A DNA stretch of 64,000 nt from Microbacterium amylolyticum (GCF_011046975.1 NZ_CP049253.1:1550001-1614000), one strand, 5' to 3'. Counted from the stretch's first letter, positions 18,309-26,433 are shown. Notes: a model not told the origin generated them from the letters alone. Translations and numbers: made by a program.

Positions 18309-18982
18309 TTTTCCGCTCCTGTCTCGGCGGCCACGATTCCTCGTTCAGCCGCGTATCCCCTCAGCTTTTCGCGTAGCAGACGCCGGCCGCGGTGCAGACG
18401 ACTCATCACGGTGCCGATGGGGCTCTTCATAATGTCGGCAATCTCCTGGTAGGCGAAGCCCTCGACGTCGGCGAGGTACACCACCATCCGGAAATCGTCG
18501 GGAAGGTCCTGCAACGCATCCTTCACGGCTGACGAGGGCATGTGATCGATGGCCTCGGCTTCGGCGGATCGCCGGCTTGTGGCCGTTGTCGACTCGGCAC
18601 CGCCGAGTTGCCAGTCTTCGAGATCATCGATCGCGCTCTGGTACGGCTCGCGCTGCTTCTTGCGATATCCGTTGATGTACGTGTTCGTGAGAATGCGGTA
18701 CAGCCACGCCTTGAGGTTCGTCCCCTGTGTGAACGACGACCACGAGGCAAACGCCTTCACAAACGTGTCTTGCACCAGGTCAGCCGCGTCCGAGGGGTTA
18801 CGCGTCATCCGCATCGCCGCGCCGTAGAGCTGGTCCATGAACGGCAACGCCTGCTCTTCGAACTGCGCGCGGGGATCCGCGGGCGGTGTCGGTGCGTCGA
18901 GCTGGTCCATGATCAGCCAGCCTACGTCGACGAGTTCCTCCTCAAACTGGGGTTTCGCCGCAATACACGCCGTGCCTGTCAT
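18305..18982 (-). CDS. sigR: ECF sigma factor SigR/SigH (oxidative and thiol stress)
   Basis: 225 residues. Sigma region 2 is visible in [20 protein letters not shown] and [20 protein letters not shown], and region 4 in [20 protein letters not shown] with [10 protein letters not shown]. These are diagnostic of the SigR/SigH clade paired with RsrA. The start at 18982 has GTGAGGTGA upstream. A second in-frame ATG at 18910 would remove 24 residues and lies nearer the usual N-terminus, so two isoforms are possible, as known for Streptomyces SigR. Target genes are normally thioredoxins, mycothiol enzymes and proteases. It is divergent from aroA, 38 nt apart. Confidence 0.93.
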   Translation of the reverse strand: MTGTACIAAKPQFEEELVDVGWLIMDQLDAPTPPADPRAQFEEQALPFMDQLYGAAMRMTRNPSDAADLVQDTFVKAFASWSSFTQGTNLKAWLYRILTNTYINGYRKKQREPYQSAIDDLEDWQLGGAESTTATSRRSAEAEAIDHMPSSAVKDALQDLPDDFRMVVYLADVEGFAYQEIADIMKSPIGTVMSRLHRGRRLLREKLRGYAAERGIVAAETGAEK

Positions 18983-19007
18983 TCGTCACCTCACTGCTCT
19001 CATTCAG

Positions 19008-19013
19008 TAGGCT
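19008..19013 (+). promoter_or_regulatory. -10 box of leaderless aroA transcript
   Basis: TAGGCT ends 7 nt before the aroA ATG at 19021, without a ribosome-binding site. The 38-nt gap to the divergent sigma gene leaves room for only compact promoters. Confidence 0.6.
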
Positions 19014-19020
19014 GAAACCG

Positions 19021-20364
19021 ATGACAACGCGAGGGTATTCCCCCACGTCCACTTCCGCCCCGACCGAAGCGCCCCGGGGCGCGTATGGCGCGCCAACGGC
19101 ACAGTCGCCGCTGAGCGTCACGATCCCCGTACCTGGGTCCAAGTCGCTGACGAACCGCGAGCTGATTCTCGCGGCTCTCGCCGACGGACCAGGGCGCGTC
19201 GAGAGCCCCCTGCATTCGCAGGATGCGCATCGAATGGGGGATGCGCTCCGTGCTCTCGGCGTCGGTGTTGAGCGGGTACCCGGCAAGAGCCCCTTCGGCG
19301 ATGATCTGGTGATCACACCGCGGAAGACGCTCACGGGCGGGTGCACAATCGACAGCGGTCAGGCTGGCACCGTGATGCGCTTCGTCGCTCCTCTCCTCGG
19401 CCTTGCCGATGGCGAGGTGCACATGACAGCGGATGAGAATGCCCTTCACCGTCCGATGGGCGCGATGATCAAGGCGCTGCGCGACCTGGGCGTCGACATC
19501 GACGATGGGGGTAACTGGAGCCTGCCGTTCACGGTGTACGGCCGCGGACACATTCGGGGCGGTGAACTCGAGATCGATGCATCGGCGTCGAGCCAGTTCG
19601 TCTCCGGTCTCCTGTTGGCTGCGCCGCGATTCGATGTTGGCCTGCACCTGAAGCACACCGGCAAGCGGCTCCCCAGCCTTCCGCACATCGAGATGACGGT
19701 GGAGGCGCTCGCGCGACGCGGCGTTCACGTGGAACGTCCCACCTCAACGGAATGGATCGTTCCCGCCACAACGCCGCGCGCCAAGACGATCTCCATCGAA
19801 CCGGATCTGTCGAACGCCGCGCCCTTCCTGGCGGCAGCGATGATCGCAGGCGGATCGGTGACGATCCCCGGATGGCCGCCGCATTCGACACAACCGGGCG
19901 CCCAGCTGACCGACATTCTCTCGTTGCTCGGCGGCAAGGTGTCGCGTCGTGGCGGGGCGGTCACGGTCTCGGCAGGCCAGACCATTCATGGCGTCGACCT
20001 CGATCTGTCGGCTGTCAGTGAGCTCACACCCACGCTCGTTGGCCTCGCGGCGTTCGCTGATGGACCCTCCTCGTTCACGGGAATCGGCCACATCCGGCAG
20101 CACGAAACCGACCGCATCGCCGGTCTCGTGAACGGACTGCGCGAGCTCGGGTGCGGGGCGGAAGAGCTTCCCGACGGCATCCGCGTGATTCCGCAGGCGA
20201 TGCACGGTGGCACCTGGAAGTCGCACCACGATCACCGCATGGCCACAACGGGTGCGCTGATCGGTCTCGGCGTTCCCGGTGTGACGATCGACGACATCGG
20301 CACCACCGCGAAGACGATGCCGCAGTTCGTGTGGCTGTGGCAGAAGATGCTCGCCGGAGAATGA
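19021..20364 (+). CDS. aroA: 3-phosphoshikimate 1-carboxyvinyltransferase (EPSP synthase)
   Basis: 447 residues; condenses shikimate-3-phosphate with phosphoenolpyruvate in the shikimate pathway. Signatures are PGSKSLTNREL (about residues 38-48), DSGQAGTVMRFVAP and HDHRMATTGALIGL near the C-terminus, covering the two inverse beta-alpha domains. The N-terminal 25 residues are Ser/Thr/Pro-rich and not part of the fold. The rsgA gene starts 13 nt after the stop, so aroA and rsgA are co-transcribed, an arrangement known in actinobacteria downstream of sigR. Confidence 0.97.
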   Translation: MTTRGYSPTSTSAPTEAPRGAYGAPTAQSPLSVTIPVPGSKSLTNRELILAALADGPGRVESPLHSQDAHRMGDALRALGVGVERVPGKSPFGDDLVITPRKTLTGGCTIDSGQAGTVMRFVAPLLGLADGEVHMTADENALHRPMGAMIKALRDLGVDIDDGGNWSLPFTVYGRGHIRGGELEIDASASSQFVSGLLLAAPRFDVGLHLKHTGKRLPSLPHIEMTVEALARRGVHVERPTSTEWIVPATTPRAKTISIEPDLSNAAPFLAAAMIAGGSVTIPGWPPHSTQPGAQLTDILSLLGGKVSRRGGAVTVSAGQTIHGVDLDLSAVSELTPTLVGLAAFADGPSSFTGIGHIRQHETDRIAGLVNGLRELGCGAEELPDGIRVIPQAMHGGTWKSHHDHRMATTGALIGLGVPGVTIDDIGTTAKTMPQFVWLWQKMLAGE

Positions 20365-20377
20365 ACGGCGCCGTCTC

Positions 20378-21427
20378 GTGAGCTGGCTGGATCATGTCGA
20401 CGACGACGATGACGACGATCTTTATGACGAGAGCGACATTCGCGTCCGCCCGAATCCCAAGGCGAACCGCCCGCGCACGAAGCGACGTCCGGCGCACGAG
20501 GATGCTGTCATCGGCCGTGTTCTGGGCGTCGATCGGGGCCGGTACCGCGTTCTGATCGACGAGAACGGGCCGAACGAGCGCGATACGACCGCGGTGCGTG
20601 CCCGCGAACTGCGGCGGATGCCGATTGTGACGGGTGATCGCGCGCGCATCGTGGGCGACACCACGGGCGACGAAGGCACGCTCGGCCGCATTGTCGGAAT
20701 CGAAGATCGCAGTTCGCTGTTGCGTCGATCCGCCGATGACACGGATCAGGTGGAACGCGTTGTTGTGGCGAACGCTGATCAGATGCTCGTCGTTGTTGCC
20801 GCGGCCGATCCGCCTCCGCGCCCCCGTCTGGTCGATCGCTACTTGATCGCCGCACTGGACGCCGGTATTCGGCCGCTGATGGTCGTGACGAAAACAGACC
20901 TCGCCGACCCCAGCGAGTTCCTCACGCACTTCGACGGACTCGACGATCTGCGCGTTTTCCGTTCGGCGCAGGACGCGTGGCCAACGGCCGAGATCGGCGA
21001 GGCGCTGGTGGGCAAGTCCACCGTTTTCGTTGGGCACTCTGGCGTCGGAAAGTCGACGCTCGTCAACGCCCTGGTGCCGGACGCCGATCGCGCGACGGGC
21101 CATGTGAACGAGGTCACGGGTCGCGGTCGGCACACCTCCTCGTCGACGGTGTCATTGCGTTTTCGATGCACGGACGGGGCCGGCTGGGTCATCGATACTC
21201 CCGGCGTTCGCTCGTTTGGCTTGGGGCACGTCGACCCGGCGAACATCCTGCGCGCGTATCCCGACCTCGATCTGGTCGCCGCGGAGTGCCCGCGCGGATG
21301 CACGCATCTGCCGGACGCCCCCGACTGCGTTCTGAACGATGCGGTTGCCGACGGTCGGGTCCGCGGCGAGCGCCTGCAGTCGTTGCAAATGCTGCTCGAA
21401 ACCTTTAGCGATCGCGACGATCACTGA
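20378..21427 (+). CDS. rsgA: Ribosome small-subunit-dependent GTPase A
   Basis: 349 residues from a GTG at 20378. The circularly permuted GTPase order is clear: KTDL (G4, about 166), GHSGVGKSTLVNAL (G1, about 218), then DTPGVRSFGL (G3). The zinc-knuckle tail CPRGCTHLPDAPDC (CxxxCxHxxxxxxC type) is near the C-terminus. RsgA assists late maturation of the 30S subunit. An oddity is the run of seven Asp residues at positions 8-14 ahead of the OB-fold, a local extension of unknown effect. Confidence 0.95.
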   Translation: MSWLDHVDDDDDDDLYDESDIRVRPNPKANRPRTKRRPAHEDAVIGRVLGVDRGRYRVLIDENGPNERDTTAVRARELRRMPIVTGDRARIVGDTTGDEGTLGRIVGIEDRSSLLRRSADDTDQVERVVVANADQMLVVVAAADPPPRPRLVDRYLIAALDAGIRPLMVVTKTDLADPSEFLTHFDGLDDLRVFRSAQDAWPTAEIGEALVGKSTVFVGHSGVGKSTLVNALVPDADRATGHVNEVTGRGRHTSSSTVSLRFRCTDGAGWVIDTPGVRSFGLGHVDPANILRAYPDLDLVAAECPRGCTHLPDAPDCVLNDAVADGRVRGERLQSLQMLLETFSDRDDH

Positions 21428-21437
21428 TCTTCGCCGC

Positions 21438-21443
21438 TAAAAT
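21438..21443 (+). promoter_or_regulatory. -10 box of leaderless bcp transcript
   Basis: TAAAAT ends 6 nt before the ATG at 21450. The spacing implies transcription starts at the initiation codon. Confidence 0.6.
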
Positions 21444-21449
21444 CAGAGA

Positions 21450-21920
21450 ATGACGACGCGCCTCGAAACCGGATCGAATGCTCCCGACTTCACGCTTGTG
21501 AACCAGGACGGAGAGTCGGTATCGCTGACGGACTTCCGTGGGCGCAAGCTGGTGATCTTCTTCTACCCGGCCGCGATGACGCCCGGGTGCACAACGGAAG
21601 CCTGTGACTTCCGCGATTCGATGGCGTCGCTTCAGGGTGCGGGCTACGACGTGGTCGGCATTTCCCGCGATGAGCCGGCGAAGCTGAAGCAGTTCGCAGA
21701 GCGCGACGGTCTGACGTACCCGTTGCTCAGCGACCCGGACAAGGCCACGCATCGTGCATACGGCGTGTGGGGCGAGAAGAAGAACTATGGCAAGACGGTC
21801 GAGGGCGTTATCCGTTCGACGTTCGTCGTCGACGAAGAGGGCGCGGTGGCGCTGGCGAAGTACAACGTGAAGGCCACGGGCCACGTCGCGCGCATACGCG
21901 CAGACCTGGGAATCGACTAA
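21450..21920 (+). CDS. bcp: Thioredoxin-dependent peroxiredoxin (BCP/PrxQ type)
   Basis: 156 residues with the peroxidatic and resolving cysteines in TPGCTTEACDFRD (CxxxxC, about 45-50), the mark of PrxQ/BCP. It reduces H2O2 and organic hydroperoxides using thioredoxin in the cytoplasm. The thioredoxin-like fold continues with DPDKATHRAYGVWGEK. The stop overlaps the stop of the convergent hydrolase by 4 nt. The location two genes from sigR/rsrA is consistent with oxidative stress functions clustering, though no SigR promoter was identified. Confidence 0.94.
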   Translation: MTTRLETGSNAPDFTLVNQDGESVSLTDFRGRKLVIFFYPAAMTPGCTTEACDFRDSMASLQGAGYDVVGISRDEPAKLKQFAERDGLTYPLLSDPDKATHRAYGVWGEKKNYGKTVEGVIRSTFVVDEEGAVALAKYNVKATGHVARIRADLGID

Positions 21921-22714
21921 CCCGCTTCTGCGAGGAACGCGACGCCGTTTTCCCGGAAGTCGCGTGATCCCGGGGTGTTGAAGTGGTGGCGCCCCGGCAC
22001 CTCCAGGAACGTTCCGTTCGGCGCAGCCGCGGCAAGGTGCTTGGACTGCTCGAGAACCGCGTCCTTCTCCCCCGTCGCGAACAGGACGCGCTGTTGTGGC
22101 GGATCGCTGAGGTCGGGATCGGCGTCCCCGAAACGCATGCCTTCGGCCAGGGCAACGAGCGCGCGGAGGTCGTTGCCCGGAACGCGCTCGGCCAGCGCAA
22201 CGTAGTTCTGGGTGACGGGGTCGGTTACGGGTGTGCCTTCTTCTGCGAGGGCGCGGGCCTGGTCGAGGTCGAGGCGGCCAAGGGGCCGGCCATCGGGGAT
22301 CCCGCCGAGGACAGCCCGCTCGATCTCATCGCCGCGCAGAAGCGTGGCGGCGTGCCAGCCGACGCGGGCCCCCAGCGAGTACCCGAGGTACCGCACGGAA
22401 TCGAGCAGGTACGTGTCGAGCACGGTGGCAACATCGTCGATGAAGGCATCCATGACGTACGCGGTGGCCTCGTGCGGCTTCTCGCTGGCGCCGTGTCCGC
22501 GTTGATCGATCGCCAAAACGCGCAGCCCCGCCCGCAACATGTCGCGCACCCATCCCGTTGCCACCCAGTTGTCACGCGCGCTTGACGCGAAGCCATGCAC
22601 CGCGAAAACCGTCGGCGCGTCTTCCTCGCCCCACGCGTACGTGGCGAGCCGGATGCCGTCGGACGACATGATGTACTGCGGTTCGGGCATCTCGGTGATC
22701 AGCGGGATCGACAT
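21917..22714 (-). CDS. Alpha/beta hydrolase
   Basis: 265 residues with the alpha/beta-hydrolase layout: oxyanion-region HGFASSARDN (about 42), DQRGHGASEKP, nucleophile elbow GYSLGARVG (Ser about 112), an Asp after strand 7 (TGEKDAVLEQ) and the catalytic His in GRHHFNTPGS (about 246). The substrate cannot be predicted; esterases, lactonases and epoxide hydrolase relatives share this layout. It is convergent with bcp and is preceded on the same strand by the HxlR regulator gene, 12 nt away, so they may be co-transcribed. Confidence 0.88.
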   Translation of the reverse strand: MSIPLITEMPEPQYIMSSDGIRLATYAWGEEDAPTVFAVHGFASSARDNWVATGWVRDMLRAGLRVLAIDQRGHGASEKPHEATAYVMDAFIDDVATVLDTYLLDSVRYLGYSLGARVGWHAATLLRGDEIERAVLGGIPDGRPLGRLDLDQARALAEEGTPVTDPVTQNYVALAERVPGNDLRALVALAEGMRFGDADPDLSDPPQQRVLFATGEKDAVLEQSKHLAAAAPNGTFLEVPGRHHFNTPGSRDFRENGVAFLAEAG

Positions 22715-22726
22715 GGTGCCATTGTC

Positions 22727-23092
22727 CTACGAAGCGGTTTCGGCGTAACGTTCCCGCGCCTGGAGGATCGGGACCATGTGCTCGAAGGCCCAGTCTTCGA
22801 GCGCCTTGAGCGGCGTGCGCAGCGAATGACCTGCGGGCGTGAGCTCATAGTCGACGCGCACGGGAACGGCAGCCGTCACGGTACGGGTCACGAGTCCGTC
22901 CTGCTCGAGGCCGCGCAGGGTCTGAGTCAGCATTTTCTGCGAGATGCCGTCGACACGCTTCGTGATCTCGCTGAACCGCAGCGGGCGGTCGGCGAGGGCA
23001 CCGACGACGAGGACCGTCCACCGGTCACCGATGCGATCGAGCACCCGGCGCGATGGGCAGTTGCGGTCGTAGGGGTTCCAGCCGTCGTTCAT
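22727..23092 (-). CDS. HxlR family transcriptional regulator
   Basis: 121 residues from the ATG at 23092, which follows CTGGAGG at ideal distance; an upstream in-frame start at 23122 lacks this. The HxlR winged helix is clear: CPSRRVLDRIGDRWTVLV at the start, then LRFSEITKRVDGISQKMLTQTLRGLEQDGLV. The single Cys at the N-terminus (about residue 12) is at the position of the redox- or electrophile-sensing Cys of YodB/QorR-type members. It is divergent from a Rossmann-fold oxidoreductase gene, and palindromic sites between them suggest control of both. Confidence 0.9.
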   Translation of the reverse strand: MNDGWNPYDRNCPSRRVLDRIGDRWTVLVVGALADRPLRFSEITKRVDGISQKMLTQTLRGLEQDGLVTRTVTAAVPVRVDYELTPAGHSLRTPLKALEDWAFEHMVPILQARERYAETAS

Positions 23093-23130
23093 CAGACCTC
23101 CAGGTATCGAAAATACCACCAACGCACTTT

Positions 23131-23180
23131 TAGGTAACTTGTTCCTTCACACTTGCTAGTTACCTATAGTAAGTTACGCG
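23131..23180. promoter_or_regulatory. Candidate HxlR operator: inverted repeats between divergent genes
   Basis: TAGGTAACT (23131-23139) and its exact complement AGTTACCTA (23158-23166) are separated by 18 nt. A further AAGTTAC follows at about 23171-23177. The AT-rich sites stand out from the local base composition and lie between the regulator and the oxidoreductase gene, the usual place for HxlR control. Confidence 0.65.
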
Positions 23181-23211
23181 CCCTTTTGGGCTGCCAACGA
23201 AAGGAACGTCT

Positions 23212-23856
23212 ATGGCTCGCATCGTTATTCTCGGCGGATCTGGCTACGCCGGAACACACCTGATCACAGAGGCTGCGTCGCGCGGACACGACGTGACATC
23301 ACTCAGCCGCTCCCTGCCCGCGGAGCAGCAGGAGAACGTCACGTACGTCGCCGGCTCGCTTCTCGACGCCGAGGTGCGTGCCGAGGTGTTGAAGAACGCC
23401 GATGTCGTCATCTCGGCCATCGCGCCCCGCGGAGACATGGCGGGCCAGACGCGCGCCGCTCTCGCAGAGCTCGCACACGACGCCGCAGCCGCCGGCGTGC
23501 GCATCGGCATCATCGGTGGTGCCGGTTCCCTGCAGGTCTCCCCCGGCGGCCCCCGCGTTGTCGATGGCCCCGACTTCCCTGACGCCTTTAAGCCCGAAGC
23601 GCTCGAAATGACGGCGGTTCTTGACGACCTGCGCGCGAGCGATGAGAGCCTCGACTGGTTCTTCATCAGCCCCGCAGGAGGCTTCGGCAGCTTCGCACCC
23701 GGGGAGAAGCTCGGAACGTTCCGCGTTGGCGGCGATGTTCTTCTCGTCGACGACGAGGGCAACTCCTTCATCTCCGGTGCCGACTTCGCCACCGCCATCA
23801 TCGACGAGGTCGAAAAGCCGCAGCACTCCCGCGCCCGCTTCACCGTCGCGTACTGA
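23212..23856 (+). CDS. NAD(P)-binding Rossmann-fold oxidoreductase
   Basis: 214 residues with an N-terminal dinucleotide-binding motif GGSGYAGTHL (GxxGxxG, about residues 8-14). This is the atypical SDR/NmrA-like type, confirmed by the downstream DVVISAIAPRGD and DWFFISPAGGF stretches. It lacks the classical YxxxK catalytic pair in an obvious position, so it may be a reductase of quinones or a redox sensor. A divergent HxlR gene with intergenic palindromes points to induction by an electrophile or oxidant, inferred from comparable qorA-type pairs. Confidence 0.88.
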   Translation: MARIVILGGSGYAGTHLITEAASRGHDVTSLSRSLPAEQQENVTYVAGSLLDAEVRAEVLKNADVVISAIAPRGDMAGQTRAALAELAHDAAAAGVRIGIIGGAGSLQVSPGGPRVVDGPDFPDAFKPEALEMTAVLDDLRASDESLDWFFISPAGGFGSFAPGEKLGTFRVGGDVLLVDDEGNSFISGADFATAIIDEVEKPQHSRARFTVAY

Positions 23857-23865
23857 TCCCGTGCT

Positions 23866-23904
23866 CTCGCGGGAGGGGGAAGCACGCGATACCCCTCCCG
23901 CGAG
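23866..23904. terminator. Bidirectional terminator between convergent genes
   Basis: A perfect 13-bp stem (CTCGCGGGAGGGG at 23866-23878, complement at 23892-23904) starts 9 nt after the oxidoreductase stop and ends 19 nt before the end of the P-II-like remnant. Confidence 0.75.
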
Positions 23905-23923
23905 ACGCCGCCGTCAAGGCGCG

Positions 23924-24235
23924 CTAGCCAAGCTGCGAAAGTGAAATCTGCTCAACTGGCACGGCGAAGCAGATCCCGTGTGAGTCCTCGCCGTCGTAGA
24001 TGATGTCCTTCAAACACGACATGACGGGCTTCACCTTCTCCTCCGGGAGGAGCATGATCAACGCGGTCTGGGCACCGGCGAACCTCGCCCCGAAGAACGT
24101 CTTTTTCGAACCGCTTCCGACTCCTCGCGCCGACAGCGCCGTCACTCCGGTGGCTCCGGCGTCCTCGACGAGAGAAATGGCCTTCTCTTACTGATCATCG
24201 GGAATGATGACGAATACGGCCTTCTGGGCCATCAT
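23924..24235 (-). pseudogene. P-II-like protein gene interrupted by an in-frame stop
   Basis: Reading the minus strand from ATG 24235 gives MMAQKAVFVIIPDDQ, then TAA (24188-24190), then the same frame continues as EKAISLVEDAGATGVTALSARG and on to VPVEQISLSQLG, stop at 23924. Without the stop it would be about 103 residues with a ferredoxin-like alternation seen in P-II-like regulators (VTALSARGVGSG, AQTALIMLLPEEKVKPVMS). One nonsense codon is the only visible lesion, so the loss is probably recent, or a shorter product starts at a GTG at 24145. P-II assignment is by pattern only. Confidence 0.65.
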
Positions 24236-24340
24236 GCCTCCATCGAAACAGCAGGTGTGGGTCGTGAGGAAGGGCGTGAGGAATGGATCGGTGACAACTG
24301 ATCGTTAGCGTCGGGAGGCGCTGACGGGGAGGATGTCATC

Positions 24341-24646
24341 ATGCCCGGTCCCTATCCCAGAGAGTTCCGCGAGGACGTTGTCGCGGTCGCTCGTCGCCGC
24401 GAGAGTGGCGTCACCATCAAGCAGATCGCAACTGATTTCGGGATCAGCGAAGCGACGCTCCAGAACTGGCTCCGCCAAGCCGATATCGAGGAAGGCAACC
24501 GTCCCGGTCAGACCGTGGGCGAAGCGGCGGAGATGCGGGAGCTGCGGCGCCGGAATCGTCTCCTTGAGCAAGAGAACGAGGTGCTCCGGAAGGCTGCGGC
24601 GTATTTGTCGCAGGCGAATCTGAAACTCAGTGGCTCCCCAAAATGA
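24341..24646 (+). CDS. IS3-family transposase OrfA
   Basis: 101 residues: a helix-turn-helix (ESGVTIKQIATDFGISEATLQNWLRQ, about residues 25-47) and a C-terminal leucine-zipper-like segment (RRRNRLLEQENEVLRKAAAYL), the two parts of OrfA in IS3-family elements. It binds the element ends and dimerises with the OrfAB transposase. The frame is intact, but its catalytic partner is deleted, so it is functionally stranded. Its stop overlaps the orfB ATG. Confidence 0.92.
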   Translation: MPGPYPREFREDVVAVARRRESGVTIKQIATDFGISEATLQNWLRQADIEEGNRPGQTVGEAAEMRELRRRNRLLEQENEVLRKAAAYLSQANLKLSGSPK

Positions 24647-24970
24647 CGTACCCGCTCGTATCTGTGCTCGCAGGCCGGGATTCTCTCGTCCGCGCAGCGC
24701 CGGCGCCGCGGGAAGAGCAAGAAGGCCGGGCCGCCCGTGTTCGATGACCACGTCCAGCGACAGTTCCGCGCTGACGCTCCGAACCGGCTCTGGCTGACCG
24801 ATATCACGGAACATTGGACGAACGAAGGCGAGCTCTACTGCTGCGCGATCAAAGACGGGCGACCGGATGACCTCGAAGCTCGCCGTCGACGCCGCCAGGA
24901 CCGCCTGGGCCGTTTGACCCCGGTCGAGTTCGAGACCATCATGAACACGACCGTCGCGCTGGCGGCGTGA
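24643..24970 (+). pseudogene. IS3-family transposase OrfB, doubly deleted
   Basis: The ATG at 24643 overlaps the orfA stop and begins MTYPLV, normal for OrfB. The sequence then jumps, out of frame, to the region just before the DDE domain (CSQAGILSSAQRRRRGKSKK...), reads NRLWLTDITEHWTNEGELYCCAIKD with the first catalytic Asp, and jumps again to the C-terminal end (RLGRLTPVEFETIMN). The second Asp and the Glu of DDE are absent. At least two deletions are needed. Confidence 0.85.
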
Positions 24971-25115
24971 CTAGGAACTGTCACCTATCCGTGCAGCAGT
25001 CCCGGTCGGCGCGAAACGACTTGCGCGCCGACCCCAGCAACACCAACACACTGCACCGGTTGCGCACCCTTGACTGCTAAGGGAAGCCACCGGGCCTCGA
25101 CTGAAAGACGACGCT

Positions 25116-25694
25116 ATGAAGCGACTCACAATCCTTGCCGCGGCAGCTGCGGCAATCCTCTCTCTTACGCTGGCTGGGTGCTCTGCCCCGGATGCTGCAA
25201 CGCCCGACACTCCCGGCACCGATCTGCTCGCCTCGCACAACCTGACCGACATGTCGGCGAGGGAGATCGTCGACACACTCGACCGAATGAACGTGAGCGA
25301 CCGGCCTGCCGACTTGATCGCATCCGTGCAGCCCAATGCCCTCGTCCTGACCGACAACGTCACCGAAGTCTCCCTGGACATGCCGGATGACGTGACCTAT
25401 GTCTCGGTTGCCCCCTTCGTTTCGCAAACACACGAGTGCTTCTACCACAGCCTCACGACCTGCCGAGGAGAACTCTCTGCGCAGCAAATCGAGGTGTGGT
25501 TCATCGACGATGCGACTGGCAACGTGATTCTCGAAGAAACCACGACCACGTTCGACAACGGGTTCGCTGGGTTCTGGCTCCCCCGCAACCTGAGCGGGAC
25601 GATCGAGGTGACGTACGACGGGAAGACCGGCGAAACCCCGTTCTCGACCGCGAACGACGCCGCGACCTGCATCACCACGCTCCAACTCACGTGA
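25116..25694 (+). CDS. CueP-family copper-binding lipoprotein
   Basis: 192 residues with a lipoprotein signal: MKRL, a hydrophobic core and lipobox LAGC (Cys about 22). The mature part matches the CueP family: DLIASVQPNALVLTD, then THECFYHSLTTCRGEL with two cysteines, a late TTTFDNGFAGFWLPR segment and a third Cys near the C-terminus (DAATCITTL). In Salmonella, CueP is the main periplasmic copper store; Gram-positive homologues are lipoproteins. No copper exporter or sensor gene lies nearby, and both neighbours are mobile-element debris, so horizontal arrival is likely. Confidence 0.8.
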   Translation: MKRLTILAAAAAAILSLTLAGCSAPDAATPDTPGTDLLASHNLTDMSAREIVDTLDRMNVSDRPADLIASVQPNALVLTDNVTEVSLDMPDDVTYVSVAPFVSQTHECFYHSLTTCRGELSAQQIEVWFIDDATGNVILEETTTTFDNGFAGFWLPRNLSGTIEVTYDGKTGETPFSTANDAATCITTLQLT

Positions 25695-26136
25695 TTTTCG
25701 GGAGCCGCCCGATGAGACACGGCGACTCCCACCTGACAACACCGGGGCATCGAGTGACCGACGGCCTCGAGGCCGAGCTCGTCGAGGTCTTCCGGATGGT
25801 GAGTGTAGGAACTTCCATCCTCGGGGGACCTCGACGCCTATCCGGCCACCGCCCCGCCAACCCTGACGACACCCTCAACTGCGAAGAGCCGGCAATCTCT
25901 GCACGACGCCGCTTCGCGACGACCGCAGGCGGCTCCCACAGGCCAAGGGAAATTTTCGAGTGCATCGACGACAGCCACTTCCGGGCATCCGTCTTGGATA
26001 CGAAAGTCAGTGCCTTGTCGTCGTCGGTTCGCGCGGTGTACATCTCGCCGTCTGGCGCCGGGTACCGTGCCTGCCAACGCCCGGACGGGAGCTTGCGCAG
26101 GCTCCCCCACGTCTCACGTCTCGTGCCGCGCATCAT
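25687..26136 (-). pseudogene. Truncated tyrosine recombinase (phage-type integrase), N-terminal part
   Basis: From the ATG at 26136, with GGGAGGG before it, the frame encodes an integrase N-terminal arm-binding region: GSLRKLPSGRWQARYPAPDG, then KTDARKWLSSMHSKISLGLW. Homology-like sequence stops near 25894 and the frame then runs through unrelated low-complexity residues to 25687. The core-binding domain and the catalytic domain (Arg, His, Tyr) are missing. It marks a lost phage or integrative element. No tRNA or clear attachment duplication is present beside it. Confidence 0.75.
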
Positions 26137-26343
26137 GCCCTCCCGTGGACTCGACTGGACGCGATTGGACGTTCGTCCCACTCCGTGCCACTCGATGCGG
26201 CGGGACACCAACATCCGCGTGTTTCTGCGGATCGCAGCGTGTTCACGGGCACTCGTACGGCACGAGGTGGCACGGCCCCGGCGGTGTGCCACCGCCGAAT
26301 CTCGGCCTGCTGGCCTCCGCGCTTCCATGGGGAAGGTGCGCAG

Positions 26344-26365
26344 GTGCCATCCACGTGCCATCCAC
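26344..26365 (+). repeat. Tandem pair of an 11-nt unit
   Basis: GTGCCATCCAC occurs twice head to tail, upstream of the integrase remnant. It could be arm-type integrase sites or chance. Confidence 0.4.
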
Positions 26366-26433
26366 GTGACATTCCGAATGGACATTCCTGGTCATTTCTG
26401 TTCTCCTCTGTCTTCCAACAGAGGGCACGAGTA

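Larger units (their letters stand above)
24290..24985 (+). mobile_element. Internally deleted IS3-family element
   Basis: The element is bounded by short inverted ends, GGTGACA (24290-24296) and TGTCACC (24979-24985). It contains an intact orfA and a deleted orfB in the usual IS3 order. At about 700 bp it is roughly half of a complete IS3-family element. No clear 3-bp target duplication flanks it. It should not move by itself, though it could be mobilised in trans. Confidence 0.75.

Noticed and set aside
24287..24990. Target-site duplication around the IS3-family element
   Set aside because: The 3-4 nt flanking each end do not match, so insertion borders cannot be confirmed this way.
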